Shown: positions 27,252 through 35,546, counted from the first letter of the stretch. The stretch is 43,117 bases of DNA from an uncultured Collinsella sp. (GCA_900762015.1 CAAFEX010000017.1:1-43117); one strand, 5' to 3'. Program-made: numbers and translations. Notes: generated from the sequence alone by a model not told the origin.

Positions 27252-28355
27252 ATGAGCGACAGCAAGCATGTGACGTATGAGGATGCCGGCGTCGATACCG
27301 CCGAGGGCGGCCGCGCCGTCGACGCGATTAAGCAGATGGTCAAGGACACCAATCGCCCCGAGGTTATCGGCGGCATCGGCGGCTTCGGTGGCCTGTTCTC
27401 GGCTGCCGCGCTTAAGGATATGGAAGACCCGATTCTGATTAGCGGTACCGACGGCGTGGGCACCAAGCTCGTGCTCGCCCAGATCATGGATCGCCACGAG
27501 ACGGTGGGCCAGGACCTGGTCGCTATGTGCGTCAACGACATTCTGGCTTCGGGCGCCGAGCCGCTGTTCTTCCTGGACTACGTTGCCATCGGCCACATCG
27601 AGGCCGAGCACATGGCAAAGATCATCAAGGGCGTGGCCGATGGCTGTAAGCTCGCGGGCTGCGCGCTCGTGGGCGGTGAGATGGCCGAGCACCCCGGCGT
27701 CATGGCTCCGGCCGACTACGACCTTGCCGGCTTTACCGTGGGCGTCGTCGACCGTCCCAAGATGCTCGACCCCGCAAACGTCCGCCCGGGCGATGTGATC
27801 CTGGGCCTGCCTTCCACCGGCGTGCACTCCAACGGCTACTCGCTCGTGCGCAAGGTCATCGGCGTCGACGGCATTAAGCCGGGCACGCCCGAGGCCGCCG
27901 CTAAGGCGGAGGAGCTGAGCCGTCCGCTCGAGGAGCTCGGCGGTGCTTCGCTGGCAGACGCCCTGCTGGCTCCCACGCGCATCTACGTCAAGCCGATTCT
28001 GGAGCTGCTGCGCGGCGGCGCTCCGGTGCACGCCATTGCCCACATCACTGGCGGCGGTATTACCGAGAACCTCAACCGCGCGCTCGCCGACGACGTCGAC
28101 GCCGTGGTCACCCGCAACGGTGCCGAGATGGGCTGGGACGTTCCTCCCGTCATCACCTACGTGTCGCGCCAGGCCGAGCTCGCGCCCAACGAGGCATGCA
28201 AGACCTTCAACATGGGCGTCGGCCTGTGCCTGATCGTCGCTCCCGAGGACGAGGCCGCGGTGACCGAGGCCCTGGTCGCGCTGGGCGAGAAGCCGTTCCG
28301 CGTGGGCGAGTGCGTCGAGGGCTCCGGTAAGGTCGTGTACTCCGATGAGCGCTAA
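27252..28355 (+). CDS. purM: Phosphoribosylformylglycinamidine cyclo-ligase
   Basis: This gene encodes a 367-residue AIR synthetase that closes the imidazole ring using ATP. It begins with TYEDAGVDTAEGGRAVDAIKQMV, the usual YxxAGVDxxxG motif that shapes the ATP site, followed by ISGTDGVGTKLVLAQ, DLVAMCVNDILASGAEPLFFLDYVA and GGGITENLNRAL. GGAGAGGAAGG before ATG 27252 is a good ribosome site. Its last 11 bases overlap the start of purN, so translation is coupled. It lies 157 bases after purF, with two hairpins between, and could be co-transcribed or have its own promoter. Confidence 0.97.
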   Translation: MSDSKHVTYEDAGVDTAEGGRAVDAIKQMVKDTNRPEVIGGIGGFGGLFSAAALKDMEDPILISGTDGVGTKLVLAQIMDRHETVGQDLVAMCVNDILASGAEPLFFLDYVAIGHIEAEHMAKIIKGVADGCKLAGCALVGGEMAEHPGVMAPADYDLAGFTVGVVDRPKMLDPANVRPGDVILGLPSTGVHSNGYSLVRKVIGVDGIKPGTPEAAAKAEELSRPLEELGGASLADALLAPTRIYVKPILELLRGGAPVHAIAHITGGGITENLNRALADDVDAVVTRNGAEMGWDVPPVITYVSRQAELAPNEACKTFNMGVGLCLIVAPEDEAAVTEALVALGEKPFRVGECVEGSGKVVYSDER

Positions 28356-29046
28356 CGAGCAGATGGCTGCTGCCGAGGGCCTGGGCTTTGTGCCCTACAC
28401 CCGTCCGACCGGCACCGATACGGCCGAGCCGCTCAAGATCGGTGTGCTCATCAGCGGTTCGGGTACCAACCTGCAGGCGCTGATCGATCTGATCGCCGCC
28501 GGCAAGCTCAACGCTTCGATTGAGCTTGTGGTGTCGAGCCGTCCTTCGGCTAAGGGTTTGCAGCGCGCTGAGCGCGCGGGCATCCAGACGCTCACGCTGT
28601 CCAAGGATGTCTATGCCGACCCCATCGCCGCCGACGAGATCATCGCGCACGAGCTGCTCGAGCGCGGCTGCGAATATGTGGTCATGGCCGGTTACATGCG
28701 CATGGTGCACACGCCGCTGCTGGCGGCGTTTCCCAACCGCGTGGTCAACTTGCATCCGGCACTGCTGCCGAGCTTTACCGGCGCGCATGCGATCGACGAT
28801 GCCTTTGCGCGCGGCGTCAAGGTAACCGGTGTGACCGTGCACTTTGCCAACGAGATCTACGACAACGGCCCCATCATCGCCCAGCGCGCGCTGGCTGTCG
28901 AGGAAGGTTGGGATGTCGACACGCTCGAGGAGCACATCCACGCGATTGAGCACGTGCTGTATCCCGAGGTTGTTCAGATGCTCGCCGACGGCCGCGTCCA
29001 CGTGCTGGAGAGCGGCAAGGTCGCAATTGACGCGCCTCGCGGCTAG
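28345..29046 (+). CDS. purN: Phosphoribosylglycinamide formyltransferase
   Basis: This gene encodes a 233-residue folate-dependent GAR transformylase, the third step of purine synthesis. The core starts near residue 31 with KIGVLISGSGTNLQALID and contains VNLHPALLPSFTGAHAIDDA (catalytic Asn and His) and the Asp-containing VTVHFANEIYDNGPIIAQ. The first 29 residues (MSANEQMAAAEGLGFVP...) precede the domain and are extra compared with E. coli PurN. ATG 28345 lies in the purM stop region (ATGAGCGCTAA), giving an 11-base overlap; CTCCGGTAAGG upstream may act as ribosome site. It is followed by a terminator. Confidence 0.95.
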   Translation: MSANEQMAAAEGLGFVPYTRPTGTDTAEPLKIGVLISGSGTNLQALIDLIAAGKLNASIELVVSSRPSAKGLQRAERAGIQTLTLSKDVYADPIAADEIIAHELLERGCEYVVMAGYMRMVHTPLLAAFPNRVVNLHPALLPSFTGAHAIDDAFARGVKVTGVTVHFANEIYDNGPIIAQRALAVEEGWDVDTLEEHIHAIEHVLYPEVVQMLADGRVHVLESGKVAIDAPRG

Positions 29047-29078
29047 CGGCGCACAGTACAATTTAGCCGAGTAGTCAG

Positions 29079-29121
29079 GGTGGTCATTGGCGCCAAGGCG
29101 CGCGTGGCCACCTTTTGTTTT
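29079..29121 (+). terminator. Terminator after purN
   Basis: GGTGGTCATTGGCGCC (29079-29094) pairs with GGCGCGCGTGGCCACC (29097-29112) with two internal mismatches and some G-U pairs, followed by TTTTGTTTT. Confidence 0.82.
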
Positions 29122-29198
29122 GGGTAGTCATCGGGAACGGGCTTTAACGACTGGTCATTCAAGAACGTCGCAGGTGACTAGGTGAGAGAGGTGAGCGC

Positions 29199-29663
29199 AT
29201 GGCGGATAACGAAGCGCTGTTTACGCCTGAGCTGGTGTTTTTTGATTGGGAGTGTGCGACGCCGGATGAGGTGTTCGCGCGGCTCGAGGGCGAGCTTGCA
29301 CCACGTGGCTACATTGCATCCGGTTGGCTCGACGCCGTTCGCACGCGCGAGGATGCCTATCCCACGGGTCTTGCCATGCCGGCGGCAAACATTGCCATTC
29401 CGCATACCGATCCGGGGTTTGTGGCCAAGCCCTATATCGCGGTGGTGAAGCCCGCCGCGCCCGTGACATTTAACGCTATGGCTGGCATGGGCGCTCCGGT
29501 GTCGGCGCAGATCGTCATTAATCTGGGCATCGCCGAGCCGGGAGGCCAGGTCGAAGCCCTGCAGGCGCTCATGAACATCTTTATGGACGCCGATGCCGCA
29601 GCCGACGTGCTCGGCCAGACCACGTCCCAGGGCATGGTCGACGCCATCCGCCGCCACTTCTAA
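29199..29663 (+). CDS. PTS EIIA component, fructose/galactitol type (EIIA-2)
   Basis: This gene encodes a 154-residue phosphocarrier domain. His69 in ANIAIPHTDP is the phosphorylation site, preceded by the REDAYPTGLAMP motif characteristic of GatA/FruA/PtsN-type IIA domains. The rest (VKPAAPVTFNAMAGMGAPVSAQIVINLGIAE) fits. It stands alone: no IIB or IIC of this class is near, so it may serve a transporter encoded elsewhere or act as a regulator, as PtsN does. Unrelated to the mannose-type EIIA at 17725-18159. ATG 29199 follows GAGAGGTGAGCG. It lies between the purN terminator and a cluster of short repeats. Confidence 0.88.
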   Translation: MADNEALFTPELVFFDWECATPDEVFARLEGELAPRGYIASGWLDAVRTREDAYPTGLAMPAANIAIPHTDPGFVAKPYIAVVKPAAPVTFNAMAGMGAPVSAQIVINLGIAEPGGQVEALQALMNIFMDADAAADVLGQTTSQGMVDAIRRHF

Positions 29664-29676
29664 GGTGGGGCTGAGT

Positions 29677-29767
29677 CGGCACTTGGGGACTGTCCCTAAC
29701 TGCCGGCTGCCAGAGCTGTCCCCTTTGCACCAAAATGGTGCAGATTAATCTGTCCCCAATGCACCAA
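29677..29767. repeat. GGGGACAG-type repeat cluster
   Basis: Arms CGGCACTTGGGGAC (29677-29690) and GTCCCTAACTGCCG (29692-29705) form a hairpin with two mismatches. Then an 18-base unit CTGTCCCCxxTGCACCAA occurs twice (29716-29733 and 29750-29767, TT versus AA at the variable pair), with TGCACCA/TGGTGCA (29726-29742) as an inner hairpin. It is one of at least four related sites in this window. Confidence 0.75.
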
Positions 29768-29833
29768 GCGTGCCGCGGGGGCTGCGTTGTGACACAATGG
29801 CGTTTGTTCGATTCGTTATGCGAAAGGCCAACT

Positions 29834-31054
29834 ATGGCAAATAAGAAAAAGAACTCCGAGGCCGCGCCGACGCCCGAGCAGCAGGCCCGCGCTGCCTCCA
29901 GCTCTCGCAAGAAGCAGCGCAAGACGTACGTGTCTAAGACCGTCAAGATCGTTCTGGTGGTCATCGGCGTGCTGGCGATGCTGCTTTCCGTCTCGGCGAT
30001 GGCGTGCTCCGGCCTTATGTCGCAGGCTGAGGACACCTCGGGCTACAAGCTGACCGGCGGTGTTGCTGCCACTATCAACGGCACCAACCTTACCGAGGAC
30101 ACCGTGACCAAGCAGATCATGAGCATGCGCACGTCCTACGGCTACACCAAGGATGAGGATTGGGCGCAGTATCTGGTTGACAACGACCTCACGCCCAAGA
30201 AGTACCGCAAGCAACTCATCGACTCCTACACGCAGCAGATTCTGCTTCAACAGGCACAGAAGGAGAACGGCGTGACGGTGTCGGACGAGGAGGTCGAGAA
30301 GGCTTGGAAGGACGCGTGCAAGAGCGCGGGCGGTGCCAAGGCCTTTAAGAAGACCCTCAAGACCTACGGCTATACCGAGGACACCTACAAGGACTCGCTC
30401 AAGGAGAGTCTGGCACAGCAAAAGCTCAAGGACGCCGTGGCGCCCACCAGCAAGCCCAAGGACAGCGAGATTGTCGATTACATCAACGAAAACCTGTCCA
30501 GCTACAACGACGCCCGCCGCTCGTCGAACATCCTGATCAAGGTTGATTCCGACGCTTCCGACGAGGACAAGGCTGCCGCCAAGGCCAAGGCGCAGGAGTG
30601 CCTGGACAAGATCAACTCCGGTGAGCTGAGCTTTGAGGACGCCGTTGAGCAGTACTCCGAGGACACCGGTTCCAAGGAGAAGAAGGGCGATGTGGGCTGG
30701 GATAAGCTTACCACCTTCGTCGACAGCTACCAGACGGCGCTCGAGGGGCTCAACAAGGGCGACGTGAGCGACGTGGTCGAGTCGACGTACGGTTACCATG
30801 TCATCAAGTGCACCGACTACTTCCATGTCGATAATCAGGTTGATGATATCAACCAGGTGCCCAAGGCCATCAAGAAGTATGTCTCCAACGTGGTGAAGAC
30901 GCAGGCGGCCAGCACCGCGTACAGCGAGTGGCTAGAGCAGTACAAGAAGGATGCCGACATCACCGTTAATCCCATGCCCAAGGACGTACCCTATAACGTG
31001 AGTCTGAAGGGCGTCACCAAGAGCTCGACCGACGATTCGTCGACGACTGAGTAA
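29834..31054 (+). CDS. Membrane-anchored peptidyl-prolyl isomerase, parvulin/PrsA type
   Basis: This gene encodes a 406-residue extracytoplasmic foldase. A basic N-terminus and one hydrophobic segment (about residues 36-56, KIVLVVIGVLAMLLSVSAMAC) anchor it; the Cys after SAMA could be lipidated, but the lipobox is weak. A SurA/PrsA-like N-terminal domain covers about 80-230. The parvulin rotamase domain follows (RRSSNILIKVDSD, LSFEDAVEQYSEDTGSKEKKGDVGW, DVSDVVESTYGYHVIKC). It would help exported proteins fold, possibly including the surface proteins in this window. The start ATG 29834 has GAAAGG upstream; a longer frame to 29735 runs into repeat DNA. Confidence 0.9.
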   Translation: MANKKKNSEAAPTPEQQARAASSSRKKQRKTYVSKTVKIVLVVIGVLAMLLSVSAMACSGLMSQAEDTSGYKLTGGVAATINGTNLTEDTVTKQIMSMRTSYGYTKDEDWAQYLVDNDLTPKKYRKQLIDSYTQQILLQQAQKENGVTVSDEEVEKAWKDACKSAGGAKAFKKTLKTYGYTEDTYKDSLKESLAQQKLKDAVAPTSKPKDSEIVDYINENLSSYNDARRSSNILIKVDSDASDEDKAAAKAKAQECLDKINSGELSFEDAVEQYSEDTGSKEKKGDVGWDKLTTFVDSYQTALEGLNKGDVSDVVESTYGYHVIKCTDYFHVDNQVDDINQVPKAIKKYVSNVVKTQAASTAYSEWLEQYKKDADITVNPMPKDVPYNVSLKGVTKSSTDDSSTTE

Positions 31055-31059
31055 TCATG

Positions 31060-31085
31060 GGGCGGTGCTCGCACGAGTGCCGCCC
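31060..31085 (+). terminator. Hairpin between the foldase gene and yqeY
   Basis: GGGCGGTGCTCG (31060-31071) pairs with CGAGTGCCGCCC (31074-31085) with two G-U pairs. The lack of a T run suggests a partial terminator or processing site in a common transcript. Confidence 0.45.
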
Positions 31086-31108
31086 ACGCTATTAGAGAGG
31101 ATTTGCAG

Positions 31109-31552
31109 ATGACCAACGAAGAGCTGCAGAAAGAAATGATCGCGGCCATGAAGGCCAAGGACAAGGTTCGCCTGTCCATCATTCGCCAGGTCAAGGCCGA
31201 GGTGAAGAATATCGAGGTTAACGAGCGCCGCGATGTGACCGAGGAAGACGTCAACAGCATGATCAAGCGCCTGATCAAGCAGACGAGCGAGACGCTGGAG
31301 ATGTCCATCAAGGCCGGCACCGACCAGGAGCGTACCGACAACCTGACCGAGCAGGTCAAGATCCTGGAGAGCCTGCTGCCCGCGCAGGTTTCGGGCGAGG
31401 AGCTCGAGGCCCTGATCGAGCAGGTTATCGCCGAGCTGGGCGCCACGTCCAAGAAGCAGATGGGCCAGGTCATGGGTGCCCTGGGCAAGGCCACCGGCGG
31501 CAACTTCGATAAGCCGGCCGCAGCAAAGATCGTCGGAGCCCGCCTCGCGTAG
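31109..31552 (+). CDS. YqeY / GatB C-terminal-like protein
   Basis: This gene encodes a 147-residue member of the YqeY family, which shares its fold with the tail of GatB and is thought to interact with tRNA. Diagnostic parts are LQKEMIAAMKAKDKVRLSIIRQVKAEVKNIEVN at the N-terminus and KKQMGQVMGALGKATGGNFDKPAAAKIV at the C-terminus. Cellular role is unproven; no gatA or gatC is near. The start ATG 31109 has AGAGAGG eight bases upstream; TTG 31103 is too close to it. It is followed by a strong terminator. Confidence 0.9.
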   Translation: MTNEELQKEMIAAMKAKDKVRLSIIRQVKAEVKNIEVNERRDVTEEDVNSMIKRLIKQTSETLEMSIKAGTDQERTDNLTEQVKILESLLPAQVSGEELEALIEQVIAELGATSKKQMGQVMGALGKATGGNFDKPAAAKIVGARLA

Positions 31553-31581
31553 GGGCCGAGTGGCACACAGTTGAGGCTGAG

Positions 31582-31613
31582 GGGGCGTGGCCGTCATGGT
31601 CGCGCCCCTTTTT
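31582..31613 (+). terminator. Rho-independent terminator after yqeY
   Basis: GGGGCGTGGCC (31582-31592) pairs with GGTCGCGCCCC (31598-31608), two G-U pairs, 5-base loop, then TTTTT. Confidence 0.9.
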
Positions 31614-31620
31614 GCTGGGC

Positions 31621-31695
31621 TGGGCACTCATTGGGGACAGGCTTAAATGAGTGCCCAATGAGCAGGTACTCATTTAAGTCTGTCCCCAATGAGTG
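31621..31695. repeat. GGGGACAG-type long palindrome
   Basis: The 28-base arms 31625-31652 and 31668-31695 pair with a single mismatch; the core is TTGGGGACAG / CTGTCCCCAA. A second pairing is possible: TGGGCACTCATT (31621-31632) matches AATGAGTGCCCA (31646-31657) exactly, so the element can adopt two exclusive folds. It lies between the yqeY terminator and the amino-acid transporter promoter region. Confidence 0.85.
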
Positions 31696-31799
31696 GGTGG
31701 AAGGTTGCGGGTTCTTTACGGGAATGTAGTGTGGGCTGCGGAAACGTGGTTCTTTCCGTACAATAGTTCAACTCATGTAAACGCAGGGAAGGGACATTC

Positions 31800-32531
31800 A
31801 TGGCAGACATGATCGAGATCAAGCATCTCAACAAGTACTTTGGCGACCTGCATGTGCTCAAAGATATCAACCTCACCGTCAAACGTGGCGAGAAGCTCGT
31901 AATGATCGGGCCTTCCGGCTCGGGTAAATCGACGCTCATCCGTTGCGTCGATTATCTGGAGGAGCCCACGTCGGGCGAGGTTGTCATCGACGGTACGCCG
32001 CTCACCAAAAAGAATCACCTGGAGATGGCTCGCAAGTATAGTTCCATGGTGTTTCAGCAGTTCAACCTGTATCCCAACATGACGGTGCTGGGCAACCTGA
32101 CGCTCGCGCCCATCAAACTGCAAAAGAAGAGCAAGGAGGAGGCGACCGAGATCGCCATCGCTGCGCTCAAGCGCGTCGGCATGGCACATAAGGCCGGCGA
32201 GTATCCGCAGAATCTCTCGGGTGGTCAGCAGCAGCGCATCGCCATCGCCCGTGCCCTGTGCACCAAGCAGCCCATCATCCTGTTTGACGAGCCGACCTCG
32301 GCGCTCGACCCCGAGATGGTCCAGGAGGTTCTGGACGTTATGATTGAGCTCGCGCAGGAGGACATCACCATGATCTGCGTGACGCACGAGATGGGTTTTG
32401 CGCGTCAGGTGGCCGACCGCGTCATCTTTATGGAGGACGGCCGCATTCTGGAGGAGGGCACGCCCGAGCACTTCTTCGATAACCCCGAGAACCCGCGCTG
32501 CCGCGAGTTCCTGTCCAAGATTCTGCACTAG
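31800..32531 (+). CDS. Polar amino-acid ABC transporter, ATP-binding protein
   Basis: This gene encodes a 243-residue cytosolic ATPase that powers uptake with the two permeases downstream. Walker A GPSGSGKST, Q-loop VFQQFNLYP, signature LSGGQQQRIAIARAL, Walker B ILFDEPTSALDPE and the switch THEMGF are intact. The sequence is of the GlnQ/HisP class; the exact amino acid is unknown. ATG 31800 follows GGGAAGGGAC. A TACAAT at 31759-31764 may be its -10. It begins a four-gene operon: ATPase, lipoprotein and two permeases, with gaps of 8, 25 and 3 bases. Confidence 0.95.
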   Translation: MADMIEIKHLNKYFGDLHVLKDINLTVKRGEKLVMIGPSGSGKSTLIRCVDYLEEPTSGEVVIDGTPLTKKNHLEMARKYSSMVFQQFNLYPNMTVLGNLTLAPIKLQKKSKEEATEIAIAALKRVGMAHKAGEYPQNLSGGQQQRIAIARALCTKQPIILFDEPTSALDPEMVQEVLDVMIELAQEDITMICVTHEMGFARQVADRVIFMEDGRILEEGTPEHFFDNPENPRCREFLSKILH

Positions 32532-32539
32532 GCGCGGTG

Positions 32540-33415
32540 ATGGACATGACGGATATGACGAGGGCGGCCGTGTCGCGCCGTCACTTTTTGCGGCTGGCGG
32601 GCGCCGGCATGCTTGCGCTGACGGGGACCGCGCTTACCGGTTGCGGCAACTCCACCAGCGGCGAGGGCTCCGACAAGGGCTCTAAGCTTGCGGCCATCAA
32701 GTCGCGTGGACATCTGAATGCCGGCGTTAAGAAGGATGTTCCCGGCTACGGCTATTACGACACCGCCAAGGGTCGCTTTGAGGGCATGGAAGTCGATTTG
32801 TGCTACCAGATCGCCGCTGCCGTCTTTGGCGTGAGCTACAAGGAGGCCCGTGCCCAGGAGCTTGTCGAGTTTAACGACGTAACACCCAAGACGCGCGGCC
32901 CGCTGATCGATAACGGCCAGCTTGACGTGGTCGCGGCGACCTACACCATCACCGACGAGCGCAAGAAGAGCTGGGATTTCTCGACGCCGTACCGCACCGA
33001 CTACGTGGGGCTCATGGTCAAGAAGCGTTCGGGCTTTACCTCGATTGAGGATCTGGACGGCAAGGTCATCGGCGTGAGCCAGGGTGCTACCACGCAGGGC
33101 CTGATCGAGCAGATGATCAAGGACAACGGCTTTAGCTGCAAGCCAGAGTTTAGGGCCTTTAGCGGCTATCCCATCATCAAGAGCTCGCTCGACGCCGGCA
33201 ATATCGACGTCTTTGCCATGGACCGCTCCACGCTGGCCGGTTACATGAACGAGACCGTTGAGCTGCTGCAGCCCGAGGTCAAGTTTGGCGAGCAGGGCTA
33301 CGGCGTGGCGACCAAGAAGGGCTGCGACCTTTCGGCCGTGGTCGATCAGGTGATTTGCGATCGCCTGGCCGACGGCTGGCTCGACCAAGAGGTCAAGACC
33401 TGGGGTCTTGTATAG
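32540..33415 (+). CDS. Amino-acid ABC transporter substrate-binding lipoprotein
   Basis: This gene encodes a 291-residue family 3 solute-binding protein that captures an amino acid outside the cell. The signal has a twin-arginine motif (SRRHFLRLAG, Arg13-Arg14) and a lipobox LTGC with Cys35, so it is probably a Tat-exported lipoprotein. Family features follow: LNAGVKKDVPGYGYYD, FEGMEVDLCYQIAAAVFG, VAATYTITDERKKSWDFSTPYRTDYVGLMV and GVSQGATTQGLIEQM. The gene starts 8 bases after the ATPase stop; ATG 32540 is chosen over the GTG at 32537, with only a weak ribosome site, so coupling to upstream translation is likely. Confidence 0.93.
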   Translation: MDMTDMTRAAVSRRHFLRLAGAGMLALTGTALTGCGNSTSGEGSDKGSKLAAIKSRGHLNAGVKKDVPGYGYYDTAKGRFEGMEVDLCYQIAAAVFGVSYKEARAQELVEFNDVTPKTRGPLIDNGQLDVVAATYTITDERKKSWDFSTPYRTDYVGLMVKKRSGFTSIEDLDGKVIGVSQGATTQGLIEQMIKDNGFSCKPEFRAFSGYPIIKSSLDAGNIDVFAMDRSTLAGYMNETVELLQPEVKFGEQGYGVATKKGCDLSAVVDQVICDRLADGWLDQEVKTWGLV

Positions 33416-33440
33416 GCGCATCGTCCAAGGAAGGAATCAA

Positions 33441-34187
33441 ATGCTCGAAGGATTATTTGACGCCGACCGTTGGTCGACGACATTTCAAAATATGGGGCCC
33501 TTCTGGGAGGGCTTTGGCGTGACGCTGCAAGTGGTCGTTGCCGGCCTGCTGTTGTCGCTGGTGCTGGGCACGCTGCTGGGCGTGTTCTCTACCACTCGCT
33601 CGCGCGTGCTGCGCGCCATAAGCCGCGTGTACGTGGAGTTTTACCAGAACACCCCGTTGCCCGTGCAGGTGCTCTTTATGTACATGGCCGGTCCGCAGTT
33701 TTTGCAGGCCATAACCGGTGCCGACCAGCCGGTGCGCATCGCGCCGTTCGTGCTGGGCTTCTTGGGCGTGGGTCTGTATCACGCGGCCTACATTTCGGAG
33801 GTCATCCGCACTGGTATCGAGGCGGTTCCGCGCGGTCAGATGGAGGCGGCCCAGAGCCAGGGCTTCACCCGTGCGCAGGCGTACTGGTACATCGTACTGC
33901 CCCAGACATTCAAGATCATTCTGCCGCCGCTGTGCAACCAGGCGCTCAACCTGGTCAAGAATACGTCGGTGCTGGCGCTTGTGGCCGGCGGCGACCTTAT
34001 GTACCGTTCCGACAACTTTGTGAGTCTGTACGGTTACCTGCAGGGATACATCGTCTGCTGCCTTATGTACTTCATCATCTGCTTTCCGCTCGCCATACTG
34101 GTGCAGTGGCTCGAGCGCCGCTCCAAGGAGCGTCCGCGCGGTGTGAGCCTGGCCGAGCTGGGGCTCGACAACGTAGAGGAGGCCTAG
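33441..34187 (+). CDS. Amino-acid ABC transporter permease (first)
   Basis: This gene encodes a 248-residue inner-membrane subunit of the HisM/GlnP family with about five helices. The EAA loop that contacts the ATPase reads EAAQSQGFTRAQAYWYIVLPQTFKIILPPL. The N-terminus (GVTLQVVVAGLLLSLVLGTLLGVF) and VYVEFYQNTPLPVQVLFMYMAGP are typical of polar amino-acid importers. ATG 33441 follows AAGGAATC; an upstream in-frame start at 33408 overlaps the lipoprotein gene end and lacks a site. It would pair with the next gene's product as a heterodimer. Confidence 0.94.
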   Translation: MLEGLFDADRWSTTFQNMGPFWEGFGVTLQVVVAGLLLSLVLGTLLGVFSTTRSRVLRAISRVYVEFYQNTPLPVQVLFMYMAGPQFLQAITGADQPVRIAPFVLGFLGVGLYHAAYISEVIRTGIEAVPRGQMEAAQSQGFTRAQAYWYIVLPQTFKIILPPLCNQALNLVKNTSVLALVAGGDLMYRSDNFVSLYGYLQGYIVCCLMYFIICFPLAILVQWLERRSKERPRGVSLAELGLDNVEEA

Positions 34188-34190
34188 CGC

Positions 34191-34829
34191 ATGGAAATCT
34201 TCAACGCGACCAACCTGCTCTACATTTGGGGCGGCTTTGTTAAGACGATCGAGATCTCGGCGCTGTCGATCTTTTTCTCGCTCATCTTTGGCACGGTGCT
34301 GGCGCTCGTTAAAAGTTATGCGCCCCGTCCATTCCGTATTTTGGTGAGCGCCTATATCGAGCTGTTCCGTTGCACGCCAAACCTGCTGTGGATCCTGTTT
34401 ATCTACTTTACGGTGCAGGGTTTGGACATTGTGATTTCGACCATCGCCTTTACGCTGTTTACCAGCGCTGTTATGGCCGAGATTGTGCGCGGAGGCCTCA
34501 ACTCGATTCCGCGCGGCCAGTTTGAGGCAGCGCAGAGCCAGGGCTTCGGCTTCTTTGCCACCATGCGCTACATCATTCTGCCCCAGACGTTTAAGACGAT
34601 CATTCCGGCGCTGTTTAGCCAGTGCACGACCGTCATCAAGGACAGCTCGTATCTTTCGGGCATTAACGTGGCCGAGCTCATGTACACGGCCAACGTCGTG
34701 ATGGCCCACGCGATCGATCTGTCGCAGGTGCTTATGCTCTACGGCCTGGTGTTTGCGATGTACTTTGTGCTCAACTTTGGTATCTCGCTGCTGGTCCGAG
34801 CGTATCAACGTCGTATTGTGGCAGCGTAG
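34191..34829 (+). CDS. Amino-acid ABC transporter permease (second)
   Basis: This gene encodes a 212-residue permease of the same family. Its EAA loop is EAAQSQGFGFFATMRYIILPQTFKTIIPALF, parallel to that of its partner. IELFRCTPNLLWILFIYFTVQGLD is the typical second-helix region. GAGGAGGCC within the end of the preceding gene serves as ribosome site, with a 3-base gap between genes. It is the last gene of the importer operon; a 15-bp palindrome follows two bases after the stop and may act in 3' processing or termination. Confidence 0.94.
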   Translation: MEIFNATNLLYIWGGFVKTIEISALSIFFSLIFGTVLALVKSYAPRPFRILVSAYIELFRCTPNLLWILFIYFTVQGLDIVISTIAFTLFTSAVMAEIVRGGLNSIPRGQFEAAQSQGFGFFATMRYIILPQTFKTIIPALFSQCTTVIKDSSYLSGINVAELMYTANVVMAHAIDLSQVLMLYGLVFAMYFVLNFGISLLVRAYQRRIVAA

Positions 34830-34830
34830 A

Positions 34831-34861
34831 ATGTGACAAAGGGACTGTCCCTTTGTCACAT
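34831..34861. repeat. Perfect 15-bp palindrome with GGGACTGTCCC centre
   Basis: ATGTGACAAAGGGAC (34831-34845) and GTCCCTTTGTCACAT (34847-34861) are exact reverse complements around a single T. It lies between the importer operon and the kinase-like gene and belongs to the GGGGACAG family. No T tract follows. Confidence 0.85.
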
Positions 34862-34877
34862 AGAGAAAGGAATCGCG

Positions 34878-35501
34878 ATGAGCGATCTGGAGAATAAGAA
34901 GAATCCTGTGGTCATTACCATCGCGCGCGACTTTGGCGCCGAGGGCCACGAGATTGGTCGTATCCTCGCCGATGAGCTGGGGATTCCGCTGTACGATAAC
35001 GAGCTGCTGGTGCGTGCTTCGCTGCGCGCGGGCGAGTCGCTCGACAAGATGGCCGCCTACGACGAGCGCCTGGCCGTGGAGAACATGGCGTTTCTGCCCG
35101 ACCGCTACGATGCGCGTTCGTACTCGGACAAGTTGTTCCAAAAGATGAGCCAGGTGATTTTGGATCTGGGTGAGACCGAGAGCTGCATTATCGAAGGCCG
35201 TCTGTCCGATTATCTGCTGCGCAACAACCCCAACCACATCGCCGTGCTGGTGACTGCGCCCTTTGAGGACCGCGTCGAGATCGTGCGCAAGAAGCGCGGT
35301 CTCAACAAAAAGAAGGGCGCCAAGCTGGTCAAGCAGCAGCAGAAGGCGCGCGAGGCGTTCTATAAGCGCTACAGTGCCGGAAAGTGGAAGATGACGAGCG
35401 GTAAAGACATCGTCGTCAACCGCGCCAAGCTGGGCCGCGAGGGTTGCAAAGACGTTATTGCCGCAGCCTACCGCTACAAAGTAGCGCAGCTCGAAGGCTA
35501 G
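34878..35501 (+). CDS. Cytidylate-kinase-like family protein
   Basis: This gene encodes a 207-residue P-loop-like protein of the cytidylate kinase-like family (PF13189-type), not the classic Cmk. The N-terminus VVITIARDFGAEGHEIGRILADELGIPLYDNELLVRAS is characteristic. The usual phosphate-binding glycine loop is atypical (ARDFGAEGHEIG), as in this family. A basic segment KKRGLNKKKGAKLVKQQQKAREAFYKRY resembles the lid region. The substrate is unknown. ATG 34878 follows AGAAAGGAAT; an earlier in-frame ATG at 34833 lies in the palindrome. A bidirectional terminator follows. Confidence 0.85.
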   Translation: MSDLENKKNPVVITIARDFGAEGHEIGRILADELGIPLYDNELLVRASLRAGESLDKMAAYDERLAVENMAFLPDRYDARSYSDKLFQKMSQVILDLGETESCIIEGRLSDYLLRNNPNHIAVLVTAPFEDRVEIVRKKRGLNKKKGAKLVKQQQKAREAFYKRYSAGKWKMTSGKDIVVNRAKLGREGCKDVIAAAYRYKVAQLEG

Positions 35502-35507
35502 CCGACC

Positions 35508-35542
35508 AAAACCACCGCAAGGGGCACCTTTGTGGTGGTTTT
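35508..35542. terminator. Bidirectional terminator, related to the repeat at 38874
   Basis: AAAACCACCGCAAGG (35508-35522) pairs with CCTTTGTGGTGGTTTT (35527-35542) and a T run follows. It lies between convergent genes. Its arms are nearly identical to the palindrome at 38874-38906, so a repeat unit may have been taken over as a terminator. Confidence 0.85.
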
Positions 35543-35546
35543 TGTT

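Noticed and set aside
27197..27280. Short upstream open frame overlapping the purM start
   Set aside because: No ribosome site before its ATG and it runs out of frame into purM; probably chance.
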